Of a stretch of 64,000 bases of DNA, positions 18,386-27,714 are shown piece by piece. Position 1 is the stretch's first letter. Each line of letters begins with the position of its first letter. Origin of the DNA: Lactobacillus hominis DSM 23910 = CRBIP 24.179 (GTDB taxonomy: Bacteria; Bacillota; Bacilli; Lactobacillales; Lactobacillaceae); the NCBI RefSeq assembly GCF_000296835.1, contig NZ_CAKE01000025.1:31091-95090 (forward strand), written 5' to 3'. Below the pieces are notes generated by a model. That model was not told the origin of the DNA. It ran no database searches and worked only from the letters and a program-made list of their open reading frames with translations. The position numbers and the translations under genes were made by a program.

Positions 18386-19072
18386 CTAAGCTTCTACTTT
18401 GTATCCTACGCCCCATACAGTCTGAATAACTTCTTCGCCATTAGTTGCTTTTTGAATCTTATCACGTAAGTGCGATACGTGAACCATAACAGTCTTAGCT
18501 GAAACAACTGATTCTTGCTGCCATACGCGTTCAAAAATTTCATCAGCGCTAAATACGCGGTTAGGGTGACTAGCAAGCATATATAAGATTCCAAACTCTA
18601 ATGCAGTTAACTGAATCGTTGTGCCATCGATAGTTTTAACTTCATGAGAGTCTTTATTAATAATTAAAGGTCCAACTTCCAAAATATCTGGCTTATCAGT
18701 CTTAACTTCTTTTTGGCTTCTACGCAAAAGCGATCTAACTCTAGCCATAACTTCTAGTGGATTAAATGGTTTTACCACATAGTCATCAGCCCCGGTAATA
18801 AGGCCTTGAATTTTATCCATATCGCCAGTTTTAGCAGAAACTACCAAAATTGGAATTTCAGAATCTTTTCTAACTTCTTTGATTACTTCAATACCTGACA
18901 TTTGTGGCATCATGATATCCAAAATCATACATGCAATATCGGGATTAGTAGATAATTTTGTTAATGCTTCTTTCCCGCTGTAAGCAGCTAAAGGCTCATA
19001 GCCTTCATTTTTTAGATAGATACTTAAAAGTTCTACAATTTCCTTATCATCATCAACGACTAAGATTTTCAT
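18386..19072 (-). CDS. OmpR/PhoB-family response regulator
   Basis: A 228-residue regulator with a receiver domain (acidic pocket VDDD at 6-9, phosphorylation site Asp52 in CMILDIMMPQ, switch lysine in VVKPFNP) and a C-terminal winged-helix DNA-binding domain ending VWGVGYKVEA. It is the first gene of the pair with the kinase. The ribosome site is GGGAGGA. A TATAAT -10 lies about 30 bases upstream of the ATG on the minus strand. The targets are unknown; the adjacent ABC exporter operon is one candidate. Confidence 0.93.
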   Translation of the reverse strand: MKILVVDDDKEIVELLSIYLKNEGYEPLAAYSGKEALTKLSTNPDIACMILDIMMPQMSGIEVIKEVRKDSEIPILVVSAKTGDMDKIQGLITGADDYVVKPFNPLEVMARVRSLLRRSQKEVKTDKPDILEVGPLIINKDSHEVKTIDGTTIQLTALEFGILYMLASHPNRVFSADEIFERVWQQESVVSAKTVMVHVSHLRDKIQKATNGEEVIQTVWGVGYKVEA

Positions 19073-19183
19073 AGAGATAAATCCTCCCTACTATGAATTA
19101 TATTTCGTTAAAACTTATTAATAATATTTTACATATTTTTTGTAGCTAAACTAAAAATAGCGTCTTCCTTAATAAAATTATAA

Positions 19184-19214
19184 AAAAAGATGTGCACTTT
19201 GAGCACATCTTTTT
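19184..19214 (-). terminator. terminator of the ABC exporter operon
   Basis: AAAAAGATGTGC and GCACATCTTTTT form a 12-bp stem with a 7-base loop, overlapping the stop of the second ABC gene. Confidence 0.85.
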
Positions 19215-21069
19215 ATTGGATTTCACGTTTTCCTGTATATAGTTCGTAATAGTAACCTTTTTGTGCCAGCAATTCTTGCTGATTACCACGTTCAATAATT
19301 CGACCATGATCAAGTACCAAAATTAAATCTGAATTTACAATAGTTGAAAGTCTGTGGGCTATTACGAAACTTGTTCTTCCAGCAAGCAAGTTGTCCATCC
19401 CTGCTTGAACCATTTTCTCAGTTCGAGTATCAATACTTGAAGTGGCCTCATCTAGAATCATTACCGGTTCATCAGCAATCATCGCACGGGCAATACTCAA
19501 AAGTTGCTTTTGACCTTGAGATAAGTCACTACCATCCCCATCAATGACAGTTTCATAACCATGATCAAGCTCATGAATAAATTCATCAGCATGAGCCAAA
19601 CGAGCTGCCTGATAAACTTCATCATCACTGGCATCCGGTTTACCAAAACGGATATTATCCATAATCGTTCCTGTAAACAAGTGCGTTTCTTGTAAAACAA
19701 TCGATAATGAATGACGCAAATCGTCTTTTCTAATTTGAGAAATTGGAATACCGTCATAAGTGATCGTACCTGAGTCAATTTCATAAAAACGATTAAGCAT
19801 GTTAGAAATAGTGGTCTTACCGGCACCCGTCTCACCTACTAAGGCAACTTTCATACCAGGCTTGGCATTAATATTAATATCATGTAAAATCGGATGTCCT
19901 GGAACATAGGAGAAGTTTACGTGGTCAAAAATAATATGGCCCTTGATTGGAACTTTCTTAATTTGACCGTCTTTTTCAGGAACATTCCAGTACCATTGAC
20001 CTTTGACTTTTTCATCCTTAGAAATAATGACATCGCCATTATCAACTTCAGAAGGTTGGTCTAGTAATTCAAAGATTCGATTAGATCCGGCTAATGCCAA
20101 AACAATTGAGTTCAACTGCTGTGAAATTTGAGAAATTGGCATTGCGAATGATCTTGATAATTGCAAGAATGATGCAATTGCACCCAATGTTAACGGAGCC
20201 CAGCCATTAATTGCAGCCGCGCCTCCTAAAAAGGCAATCAAAACGTAGAGTAAATTCCCCATATTACCCATAATTGGGAACAAAATTGTGGCATAAGTGT
20301 TGGCTTTTCCGGAAGCTTGTCTTAATTCATCATTGAATCCATCAAAACCTGCTTTAGATTGTGGCTCGTGTGAAAAGACCTTGATGACTTTCAAACCATT
20401 AAGCATTTCTTCATCGTAGCCATTGATTTGTCCTAATTTTTTTTGCTGAACTTTAAAGTAATAACTAGATTTTGTAGTTAAGAATTTTACAATACCAATT
20501 GAAAGGGCAAAGATTAAAAATGAAAACAGAGTTAATTGCCAGCTCAAAGAAAACATTGCAATCACTACAAAAATTAAACTCAAAGATGAATTAATAAATT
20601 GTGGAATAGACTGCGAAATCATTTGCATCAAAGTATCAATATCATTAGTATATCTACTCATGATGTCGCCGTAGTTATTTTGGTCAAAATAAGAAATTGG
20701 CAGTGACTCCATGTGAGCAAACATTTTATTTCTAATGTTAAATTGAACCTTTTGAGCTAATATGGCCATCAAAACATTAAATAAATAGCCTGCCAGTACC
20801 CCAATTAAGAATACGCAACCCATAAACAATACTGCATCAAGTAAAGGCGTATAGTTTGGATTGCTTTGGCGAGTAAGTGGAACAATATATTGGTCAATTA
20901 AACGCTCAATAAATAGCGATCCATAAACCGCTGCACCAGCACTAAGCACAATACTGATCATTGAAATAATCAGCATCGCTGGAGAAGTGCGATAAACAAC
21001 TTTTAATAAACGGCCTAAGACTTGTTTATGATTGCCTTTAGCTTTATTTTGAGTTTGTGTTTGATCCAT
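19213..21069 (-). CDS. heterodimeric ABC exporter subunit with canonical ATP site (LmrD/BmrD-like)
   Basis: A 618-residue half-transporter with a six-helix membrane domain (about 35-340) fused to a nucleotide-binding domain. Walker A is GETGAGKTT, the signature is LSQGQKQLL, Walker B ends MILDEATSSID with the catalytic glutamate intact, and the H-loop is IAHRLS. An insert of about 30 residues around WYWNVPEKDGQIKK precedes the ATPase domain. It pairs with the upstream 574-residue subunit, whose catalytic glutamate is replaced. Such heterodimers export drugs, lipids or peptides. Confidence 0.9.
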   Translation of the reverse strand: MDQTQTQNKAKGNHKQVLGRLLKVVYRTSPAMLIISMISIVLSAGAAVYGSLFIERLIDQYIVPLTRQSNPNYTPLLDAVLFMGCVFLIGVLAGYLFNVLMAILAQKVQFNIRNKMFAHMESLPISYFDQNNYGDIMSRYTNDIDTLMQMISQSIPQFINSSLSLIFVVIAMFSLSWQLTLFSFLIFALSIGIVKFLTTKSSYYFKVQQKKLGQINGYDEEMLNGLKVIKVFSHEPQSKAGFDGFNDELRQASGKANTYATILFPIMGNMGNLLYVLIAFLGGAAAINGWAPLTLGAIASFLQLSRSFAMPISQISQQLNSIVLALAGSNRIFELLDQPSEVDNGDVIISKDEKVKGQWYWNVPEKDGQIKKVPIKGHIIFDHVNFSYVPGHPILHDININAKPGMKVALVGETGAGKTTISNMLNRFYEIDSGTITYDGIPISQIRKDDLRHSLSIVLQETHLFTGTIMDNIRFGKPDASDDEVYQAARLAHADEFIHELDHGYETVIDGDGSDLSQGQKQLLSIARAMIADEPVMILDEATSSIDTRTEKMVQAGMDNLLAGRTSFVIAHRLSTIVNSDLILVLDHGRIIERGNQQELLAQKGYYYELYTGKREIQ

Positions 21070-21078
21070 TTATCTCAC

Positions 21079-22803
21079 CTACTTTCCTTGATCGTCTTGG
21101 TAAGTTGCAATTGAACGATAAAGTTCATTCTTCTTCATCAATTCATCATGCGTACCAATATCTTCAATCTTACCGTGGTTCATGACAATAATTCTGTCAG
21201 AATCCTTAATTGAAACAATTCTTTGCGAAATAATAATCTTCGTTGTTTCTGGCATATCATCGCGCAAGGCTAAACGAATCTCTCTTTCAGTGTTGGTATC
21301 AACAGCCGAAGTAGAATCATCCAAAATCAAAATCTTTGGATTCTTTAACAATGCTCGAGCAATAGTAATACGCTGTTTTTGTCCACCAGAAACGTTGTTT
21401 CCGCCTTGTTCAACCATTGTGTCATAGCCATCTGGCATTTCGCGGATAAAGCCATCTGCGTGAGCAACCTTAGCTGCAGCTACCACTTGTTCATCAGTCG
21501 CATCTTCATTACCCCATTTGAGGTTTTCTTTAACAGTGCCTGAGAACAAAACATTGTTTTGTAAAACCATGGCCACATTATCACGCAAAGTCTTTAAATC
21601 ATAAGACTTAACGTTATGTCCTCCAACTCTTACAGCACCAGAAGTTGCATCATAAAGTCGCGGAATCATCGATACTAAAGTAGATTTAGAAGAACCAGTT
21701 TCACCGATAATTCCGATAGTTTCACCAGGTCTAATTCTTAAATTAATATCATCTAAAGCCAAGTGCTTTTCACCAGGTTCGTACTTAAAGTTAACGTGGT
21801 CAAAAACAATCTCACCATTAGTAACGTCTCTTAATGGCTTTCTTGGGTTTTCAATTGCAGGTTCTTCAGTTAAAACGTCCGCAATACGCTTACCACTAGC
21901 GTTTGAAATAACCAATTGCGTTGCAATCATGGCCAAAATATTCAAACTAAATAAAACTGAGTTTGAATATGAAAACATTGACACTAATTGTCCAGTCTGC
22001 AGGCTGCCACCCACAATTTCTTTAGCACCAAACCAAGAAATAAGCAGCATCGACAAGTCCAAAATAAATGTCAATAGTGGTACGTTAAGCGACATGATCT
22101 TTTGTGCGGCTGAAAAAAGCTTATAAATAAATCCAGTAGATTCTTCAGCTTTTTCAATTTGAGATTCTTCTTGAACATAAGTCTTAACTTCACGAATCCC
22201 ACGTACGTTTTCACGAACAACTTGGTTTAAAGAGTCATATCCCTTAAAAATTCTTGGGAAATATGGATAAGCACTTTTAATGATTAAAAATAATCCAATA
22301 ACTAGAATTGGTCCTAAAACTACGAAGACTAATGCTAAACGTGGGCTTACAATAAATGACATGATAATTGAGAAAATCAACATCAATGGAGCACGTACGG
22401 CAATTCTAATTAGCATTTGATAAGCATTCTGCACGTTAGTTACGTCAGTAGTTAATCTTGTAACCAAACTTGCACTTGAAAACTTATCGATATTTTCAAA
22501 AGAAAAATCTTGAATATGATAAAACATATCCTTACGTAAATTGGCGGCAAATCCTGCGGCTGCATGTGCAGCCACATAACTTGCAGCTGCCCCAGTAGCT
22601 AGAGAAAGCAAGGTAATTACAAAGAGAATGAATCCCCACTTATTAATGTAGCCCATATTTCCTTTCATAATTCCGTTATCAATTAAAATACCTACCAAAT
22701 ATGGAATCAGCATTTCAATTAACGCTTCAATGGCTACCAAAACTGGCGATGTCAATGACAACTTCTTGTATTGTCGAATTGACTTTCGCAACGTATTAAC
22801 CAT
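21079..22803 (-). CDS. heterodimeric ABC exporter subunit with degenerate ATP site (LmrC/BmrC-like)
   Basis: A 574-residue half-transporter. The membrane domain spans about 15-310 and the ATPase about 330-574. Walker A reads GETGSSKST, with serine instead of the last glycine. The residue after Walker B is aspartate (ILILDDSTSAVDT), so the composite site it contributes should be catalytically weak. This is the usual hallmark of the C-type partner in LmrCD/BmrCD/TM287-288 exporters. It is the first gene, ending nine bases before the canonical partner. Its leader contains a terminator-like hairpin. Confidence 0.9.
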   Translation of the reverse strand: MVNTLRKSIRQYKKLSLTSPVLVAIEALIEMLIPYLVGILIDNGIMKGNMGYINKWGFILFVITLLSLATGAAASYVAAHAAAGFAANLRKDMFYHIQDFSFENIDKFSSASLVTRLTTDVTNVQNAYQMLIRIAVRAPLMLIFSIIMSFIVSPRLALVFVVLGPILVIGLFLIIKSAYPYFPRIFKGYDSLNQVVRENVRGIREVKTYVQEESQIEKAEESTGFIYKLFSAAQKIMSLNVPLLTFILDLSMLLISWFGAKEIVGGSLQTGQLVSMFSYSNSVLFSLNILAMIATQLVISNASGKRIADVLTEEPAIENPRKPLRDVTNGEIVFDHVNFKYEPGEKHLALDDINLRIRPGETIGIIGETGSSKSTLVSMIPRLYDATSGAVRVGGHNVKSYDLKTLRDNVAMVLQNNVLFSGTVKENLKWGNEDATDEQVVAAAKVAHADGFIREMPDGYDTMVEQGGNNVSGGQKQRITIARALLKNPKILILDDSTSAVDTNTEREIRLALRDDMPETTKIIISQRIVSIKDSDRIIVMNHGKIEDIGTHDELMKKNELYRSIATYQDDQGK

Positions 22804-22832
22804 AAACGCCCTCCTTCTTAAAAACAGTCCTT

Positions 22833-22927
22833 AAAAACAAAATAAATAGACGACTCTGCGCCTATTTATTAGTTTTTGAGCTAACAATAAAACTTACAAA
22901 GTAGTTGTTAACTTTCTATATTAGCTC
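22833..22927 (-). promoter_or_regulatory. leader of the ABC exporter operon with terminator-like hairpin (possible attenuator)
   Basis: On the minus strand a candidate promoter (TTAACA 22911-22906, 16-base spacer, TATTGT 22889-22884) lies inside an inverted repeat GAGCTAA (22878-22884)/TTAGCTC (22921-22927). Downstream a 9-bp stem AATAAATAG/CTATTTATT (22841-22849 with 22862-22870) is followed by TTTTGTTTTT. It ends about 30 bases before the start codon, leaving no room for another promoter. It is therefore either a conditional terminator or the terminator of the preceding gene read through by the operon. Confidence 0.5.
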
Positions 22928-22932
22928 TTTTT

Positions 22933-23769
22933 TTATTTTTCGTCACGCTGTCTTGCTTGATCAATACGTGCTTGACGTGCTGGATCAACAATGTGATAGC
23001 GTTTTTTTAAATAATATCTAACTGCAATTGCAATTCCTGCAAGCACAATTAAAACCCACGGATTAAGCGGCGGATTGATTGTTTGCACAGGTTTTAAACT
23101 AGTTGCTGTTACCCAAACAAACATTAAAATAATCGAACCAATTCCTCCTAAAACAATTTTCCAGGTAGGTTGACGGTCTGATTTAGGCTTAACCAGCCAA
23201 TTACTGTAATAAGTCATCAGTAATCCTAAGCCAAAGACAAGAGCAATTAAGGTAATAACACCAAGTTGTCCTTGCTTTTGAGCTTTAGGACCAGAGAATA
23301 ATTCTACTAGGCCGTAAAGACCACCAAATAGTGCCAAATAAAGCAAGCTGCTGTCAGCTACTTGAAGCCAAAAGTTTTGCTTCACGGGTTTAGCTTTAGG
23401 GTGAGCTAATTCGTGAGCTTTTTGACTGGGTGCCATTTGATAAAGCGTACTTGCTGGAATTCCCTTATGTTGCGCAATAATGATCTCTGGCAAAATATTA
23501 TCAATTACTGGCTCTACTTGATTCATTGAGAAGTTTTCATTATCAAGCAAAAACTTTTCTAAGCGGAAAACGTAGTCTGAATTTTTGTTGCTGAGCTTAC
23601 TGCGTAATTCTTTAGGATCAGTATTTTTAATACTTTCTTCTTGATCCGCTTGTTGCGCCCTCTTTTTTAACTTTTCTTGTTGCTCTACATTAGTAGCTTT
23701 ATTTTTTTTGCTTTCTTGACTAGCAGCACTTTGGAGATTTTCTTTTTCTTGATCTTTTTTTGAATCCAT
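22933..23769 (-). CDS. DUF1129 family membrane protein
   Basis: A 278-residue protein. The N-terminal third is highly charged (Lys/Glu/Gln-rich, probably coiled). A conserved block around YVFRLEKFLLDNENFSMNQ and four or five hydrophobic helices from about residue 135 to 255 follow. The C-terminus is basic. This matches DUF1129 proteins of lactobacilli, whose function is unknown. ATG at 23769 is chosen over the adjacent upstream TTG; AGGAG precedes it. It begins nine bases after ychF, in the same operon. Confidence 0.78.
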   Translation of the reverse strand: MDSKKDQEKENLQSAASQESKKNKATNVEQQEKLKKRAQQADQEESIKNTDPKELRSKLSNKNSDYVFRLEKFLLDNENFSMNQVEPVIDNILPEIIIAQHKGIPASTLYQMAPSQKAHELAHPKAKPVKQNFWLQVADSSLLYLALFGGLYGLVELFSGPKAQKQGQLGVITLIALVFGLGLLMTYYSNWLVKPKSDRQPTWKIVLGGIGSIILMFVWVTATSLKPVQTINPPLNPWVLIVLAGIAIAVRYYLKKRYHIVDPARQARIDQARQRDEK

Positions 23770-23778
23770 CAAATTCTC

Positions 23779-24879
23779 CTAAACATTAAATCTAAATTCA
23801 ATAATATCACCGTCTTGAACAACATAATCTTTACCTTCAAGACGAAGTTTTCCGGCTTCCTTGACTTTTTGCATAGTTTCAAGTTGGTCCAAATCATCAA
23901 ATGAAACAACTTCTGCACGAATAAATCCACGTTCAAAATCTGAGTGAATGACACCGGCAACCTGAGGGGCCTTCATTCCTTCATGGAAAGTCCATGCACG
24001 AGTTTCAGGACCACCAGCAGTAAAGAATGTACGAAGGCCTAAAATGTGGTAGGCAGCCTTAATCAAGCGATCAAGACCAGATTCTTCAACGCCCTCCATT
24101 TCCAGAAATTCTTTTCTTTCATCGTCATCCATTGCAGCAATTTCTTCTTCAGTAGCAGCACTAATACCCAAAGCTTCAGCGTTTTCGCTTTCTGCATGCT
24201 TTTTAACGATTTGGTAGTACTTGTCGCTTTCTGGATCAGCCATTGAGCTTTCAGCAATATTAGCAACATAAATTACTGGCTTAGAAGTAAGCAAGAACAA
24301 GCCCTTAACAATCTTTTGTTCATCTTCGTTAAAGTCGATTGAACGAGCTGCTTTTCCTTCTTCAAGAACTGGCTTTAATTTATTCAAAACGGCCATTTCA
24401 GCCTTAGCTTCTTTATCGCCTTGTTGAGCAACCTTTTGAACCTTACCAATACGACGGTTAACTGCATCTAAGTCAGCAATCGCTAATTCTAAGTTAATAG
24501 TATTAATGTCTTCTTCCGGATCAACTTTCCCAGTTACAGAAGTAATGTTGTCATCGTCAAATGCACGAACAACATGGACAATTGCATCAGTTTGACGAAT
24601 ATTTTCAAGGAATTTATTACCTAAACCTTCGCCTTTTGATGCACCCTTAACTAATCCAGCAATATCAGTAAATTCAAAGGTAGTATGAACGATTTTTTTA
24701 GCTGGAATTAATTCTTGAATACGAGCTAAACGTGAATCTGGAACTTCAACCATCCCGACGTTTGGTTCAATAGTCGCAAATGGATAGTTTGCCATTTCAG
24801 CTCCCGCTTTAGTGATTGCGTTAAACAAAGTTGACTTTCCTACGTTAGGCAAGCCAACAATACCTGCAGTTAATGCCAT
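23779..24879 (-). CDS. ychF: redox/ribosome-associated GTPase-like ATPase YchF
   Basis: The Obg-family P-loop protein YchF (OLA1) hydrolyses ATP and associates with ribosomes. The 366-residue sequence has G1 GLPNVGKST (8-16), G3 DIAGLVKGAS, the YchF-type NIAES in place of NKxD, and a C-terminal TGS domain (TFFTAGGPETRAWTF to DIIEFRFNV). The gene order with DUF951, parB, parA, noc and rsmG is the conserved Firmicutes origin-side block. Confidence 0.97.
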   Translation of the reverse strand: MALTAGIVGLPNVGKSTLFNAITKAGAEMANYPFATIEPNVGMVEVPDSRLARIQELIPAKKIVHTTFEFTDIAGLVKGASKGEGLGNKFLENIRQTDAIVHVVRAFDDDNITSVTGKVDPEEDINTINLELAIADLDAVNRRIGKVQKVAQQGDKEAKAEMAVLNKLKPVLEEGKAARSIDFNEDEQKIVKGLFLLTSKPVIYVANIAESSMADPESDKYYQIVKKHAESENAEALGISAATEEEIAAMDDDERKEFLEMEGVEESGLDRLIKAAYHILGLRTFFTAGGPETRAWTFHEGMKAPQVAGVIHSDFERGFIRAEVVSFDDLDQLETMQKVKEAGKLRLEGKDYVVQDGDIIEFRFNV

Positions 24880-24894
24880 TTCTTTCTCCTTTAT

Positions 24895-25146
24895 CTAATC
24901 TCCGAAATGTGGTACAGCAATTTCGTTAGTTGGGACATAATATTCTAAACTTTTAGCTTTAGGATCATCCGCCATCGTAACAACTTTTTTCAAACGCTTA
25001 TTAAAATCTGACCGCGACATCATCACAATATGGCCACATCCCATACACTTAAGTCGAATATCTGCACCCATTCTTAAGATTTCCCACTTGTTTTCGCCAC
25101 AAGCATGTGGTTTTTTCATCTGAACTAAGTCACCCAAATGATACAT
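24895..25146 (-). CDS. DUF951 family zinc-ribbon-like protein
   Basis: An 83-residue protein with the DUF951 core YHLGDLVQMKKPHACGENKW...RLKCMGCGH, containing Cys residues that could bind a metal. The family is conserved between parB and ychF in many Firmicutes and has no established function. Here it has a C-terminal extension of about 18 residues beyond the usual size. It sits 15 bases upstream of ychF. Confidence 0.9.
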   Translation of the reverse strand: MYHLGDLVQMKKPHACGENKWEILRMGADIRLKCMGCGHIVMMSRSDFNKRLKKVVTMADDPKAKSLEYYVPTNEIAVPHFGD

Positions 25147-25172
25147 GAAAAACCTCCAAAAATTATATATTT

Positions 25173-26066
25173 TTATTCCTTATCTAAGTTAACACCTAAA
25201 AGATCTAAAATTCTATTCAATTCCTCAGTCGAAGCAAATTCAATTGCTAAATGACCGTTTCCTTTTTTGCTTTCAGTAATATTAACATTAGTGCCGAACT
25301 TACCAGCCAATTGACTTTCACTAGCTTTAATGAAAGTAGATTTTTTAATCCGCTTTGGCTTAGGTTGCTTGTTTTTCTCATTCATCTTATTGACTAATGA
25401 TTCAAGCTGGCGAACAGTGATGCCTTCTTTAACAACCTTTTTGGCTAAGGCATCGATACCTTCTTTATTTTTTAAACCTAATAAAGTTCTAGCTTGCCCC
25501 ATAGAAAGTTCGCCATGTTGCAATAAACGCTTAGTTTTTTGTGGCAGTGTCAACAAACGCAAGTAATTAGCAATATATGGACGAGACTTTCCTAAACGCT
25601 TAGATACTTCTTCTTGGGTTAAGCCAAGATTTTTTTGAAGCATTTCGTAAGCTTGGGCTTCTTCAAGCGGAGTTAAATCTTCACGCTGCAAGTTTTCTAA
25701 AACTGCGACTTCCATCATTTGAGCTTCATCAAATTGACGCTCAATAGCTGGGATAGTCTTCTTTTTAGCAAGCTTAGAAGCACGATAGCGTCGTTCGCCG
25801 GCAATTATTTCATAACCACTAACTGCGGACTTACGAACAATAATTGGCTGAAAAACGCCATTTTCTTTAATTGATTCAGCCAATTCTTTTAAGCTCTTAT
25901 CATCAAAAGTTTTACGTGGCTGATAAGGATTAGGACGAATTTCATTTAAAGCAATTTCATTAACTTCTTCAGTTTCTTGAACTTGAGGACTTTCTTCAAA
26001 TAAGGCTTCTAAGCCTTTACCTAAGCCTCTTTTTTTAGATTCTTTATCTTTAATATTTCTTGCCAT
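25173..26066 (-). CDS. parB: chromosome partitioning protein ParB (Spo0J)
   Basis: ParB is a CTP-dependent clamp that loads at parS sites near the origin and recruits ParA and SMC. The 297-residue protein has a basic N-terminus (SKKRGLGKGLEALFEE), the ParB box NPYQPRK, the CTP-binding motif GERRYRASK, and the HTH LGLTQEEVSKRLGKSRPYIANYLRLL. Its start overlaps the parA gene by 17 bases. Confidence 0.95.
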   Translation of the reverse strand: MARNIKDKESKKRGLGKGLEALFEESPQVQETEEVNEIALNEIRPNPYQPRKTFDDKSLKELAESIKENGVFQPIIVRKSAVSGYEIIAGERRYRASKLAKKKTIPAIERQFDEAQMMEVAVLENLQREDLTPLEEAQAYEMLQKNLGLTQEEVSKRLGKSRPYIANYLRLLTLPQKTKRLLQHGELSMGQARTLLGLKNKEGIDALAKKVVKEGITVRQLESLVNKMNEKNKQPKPKRIKKSTFIKASESQLAGKFGTNVNITESKKGNGHLAIEFASTEELNRILDLLGVNLDKE

Positions 26067-26823
26067 GAGCTTTTAGCACCTCTTTTGCTAGAGAGTCATA
26101 AACTTGTGCACCACGAGATTTAGGTGCATATTCTGTAATTGGCTTACCATAGCTTGGAGCTTCAGCCAATTTTGTGATTCTTGGAATAATTGTCTTATAA
26201 ACTTTCTTACTAAAGTAAGATTGAACTTCTTTAACAACATCTGCACCTAAATTAGTACGTGCATCAAGCATTGTTAACAAAACGCCTTCTACGCCTAAGT
26301 TTTTGTTAAAGTGCTTTTGAACTAAGCGAATGGTGTTTAATAATTGACTTAAACCTTCCATAGCATAGTATTCACTTTGAACTGGGATCAAAATCGAATC
26401 AGATGCAGTAAAAGCGTTAATCGAAAGCTGACCTAAAGATGGTGGACAATCAATAAAAATAAAATCATATTGGTCGCCGACTTCATCAATTCCTTGCTTC
26501 AATCTAGTTTCTCTAGCCATTAAAGACGTTAATTCCATTTCAGCTCCAGCTAATTGAATCGTAGCAGGAACTGCATCAAGATTTTTAGCCGAAGTATGAT
26601 GAATTGTTTCAGAAATTGGAATTTCGTCAATTAAGACATTGTAGACATCCTTATCTACTGATGATTTTTCAATTCCCAAGCCGGAAGTGGCATTTCCTTG
26701 TGGATCAATATCTACAATTAATACTTTATAACCATGAGCAGCAATGCTTGCTCCTAAGTTAATGGTTGTAGTTGTTTTTCCTACGCCACCTTTTTGGTTT
26801 GCAACAGATATAATTTGAACCAT
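26050..26823 (-). CDS. parA: chromosome partitioning ATPase ParA (Soj)
   Basis: A Walker-type ATPase of 257 residues. The deviant Walker A is KGGVGKTTT (residues 11-19), Walker A' is DIDPQGNATSGLG, and Walker B is FIFIDCPPSLG. It forms ATP-dependent dimers on DNA, is stimulated by ParB, and in Bacillus also regulates DnaA. It lies between noc and parB. Confidence 0.96.
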   Translation of the reverse strand: MVQIISVANQKGGVGKTTTTINLGASIAAHGYKVLIVDIDPQGNATSGLGIEKSSVDKDVYNVLIDEIPISETIHHTSAKNLDAVPATIQLAGAEMELTSLMARETRLKQGIDEVGDQYDFIFIDCPPSLGQLSINAFTASDSILIPVQSEYYAMEGLSQLLNTIRLVQKHFNKNLGVEGVLLTMLDARTNLGADVVKEVQSYFSKKVYKTIIPRITKLAEAPSYGKPITEYAPKSRGAQVYDSLAKEVLKAHGKKY

Positions 26824-26839
26824 TTTGTCTCCTTAATCC

Positions 26840-27694
26840 CTACTTTCTCAGCAGTTCAATCGTAATTTTGTAAGAATCTTTTTCTTTATCTTCTTTATAT
26901 TTAACTTCTAAACCAGATTCACGAGCCATTTTAATTGCTTGCTTAATTGTATTAACTTGCACTTTAAAGTCGCTGCCGGTCTTAATAACTGTCTTTTTCT
27001 TTGGCTGTTTAGGTTTGTCTTGCTTTGTCTCTTGTTTTTCAAGGTCTGCAAAATAACCATCAACATCGCTTGCCATTAATTCAGTTTCTTTAACAGTTAA
27101 ACCTTTTTTAACAATTTCGCTAACTGCACGGTCTTGATCTTCGCTACTTAAAGAAAGCAATGCTCGTCCATGACGCTGACTAATCTTTTTAGAAACTAAA
27201 AAGCTCTGCACTTTCGGAGTTAAACGCAATAATCTAATCTTATTAGCAACATATGATTGCGTCTTTCCAACTTGCTTGGCTAATTCAGTCTGAGTCAAAT
27301 CATTGACCTTCATTAGCTCAAGATAGGCTTGGGCTTCATCAATTGGGTTAAGATCTTCACGCTGCAAGTTTTCAATTAAAGCAAGCGAAGCAACCTTTTC
27401 ATCGTCCATTTCTTCGACAATTGCCGGAATCTTAGCCCATTTTAAAGATTGTGCTGCGCGATAGCGTCGTTCACCAGCAATTATTTCGTATTTTTCGGGC
27501 TCGCTACTATCTTTACGAACAATAATTGGCTGCAGTAGCCCTTGCTCTTTTAAAGTTTGCGCAAGCTCAGCAATTGACTCTTCATTAAAAGTTCTTCTTG
27601 GCTGATAACGATTAGGAACAATTTGATCTAATTCAATTTCTTGAACTTGTTTATTTTCTGGGACTTTATTTTTATGTCCAAAAAATAGTGCCAT
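26840..27694 (-). CDS. noc: nucleoid occlusion protein Noc (ParB paralogue)
   Basis: Noc binds NBS sites and membranes to block division over the nucleoid. The 284-residue protein has the ParB box NRYQPRR, GERRYRAAQ and the HTH NDLTQTELAKQVGKTQSYVANK. The N-terminus MALFFGHKNK is short and amphipathic, the expected membrane-targeting helix of Noc. The start is set at this ATG because GGAGGAAGAGG ends just before it. Position between rsmG and parA is diagnostic. Confidence 0.92.
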   Translation of the reverse strand: MALFFGHKNKVPENKQVQEIELDQIVPNRYQPRRTFNEESIAELAQTLKEQGLLQPIIVRKDSSEPEKYEIIAGERRYRAAQSLKWAKIPAIVEEMDDEKVASLALIENLQREDLNPIDEAQAYLELMKVNDLTQTELAKQVGKTQSYVANKIRLLRLTPKVQSFLVSKKISQRHGRALLSLSSEDQDRAVSEIVKKGLTVKETELMASDVDGYFADLEKQETKQDKPKQPKKKTVIKTGSDFKVQVNTIKQAIKMARESGLEVKYKEDKEKDSYKITIELLRK

Positions 27695-27714
27695 GTCCTC
27701 TTCCTCCAATAACT

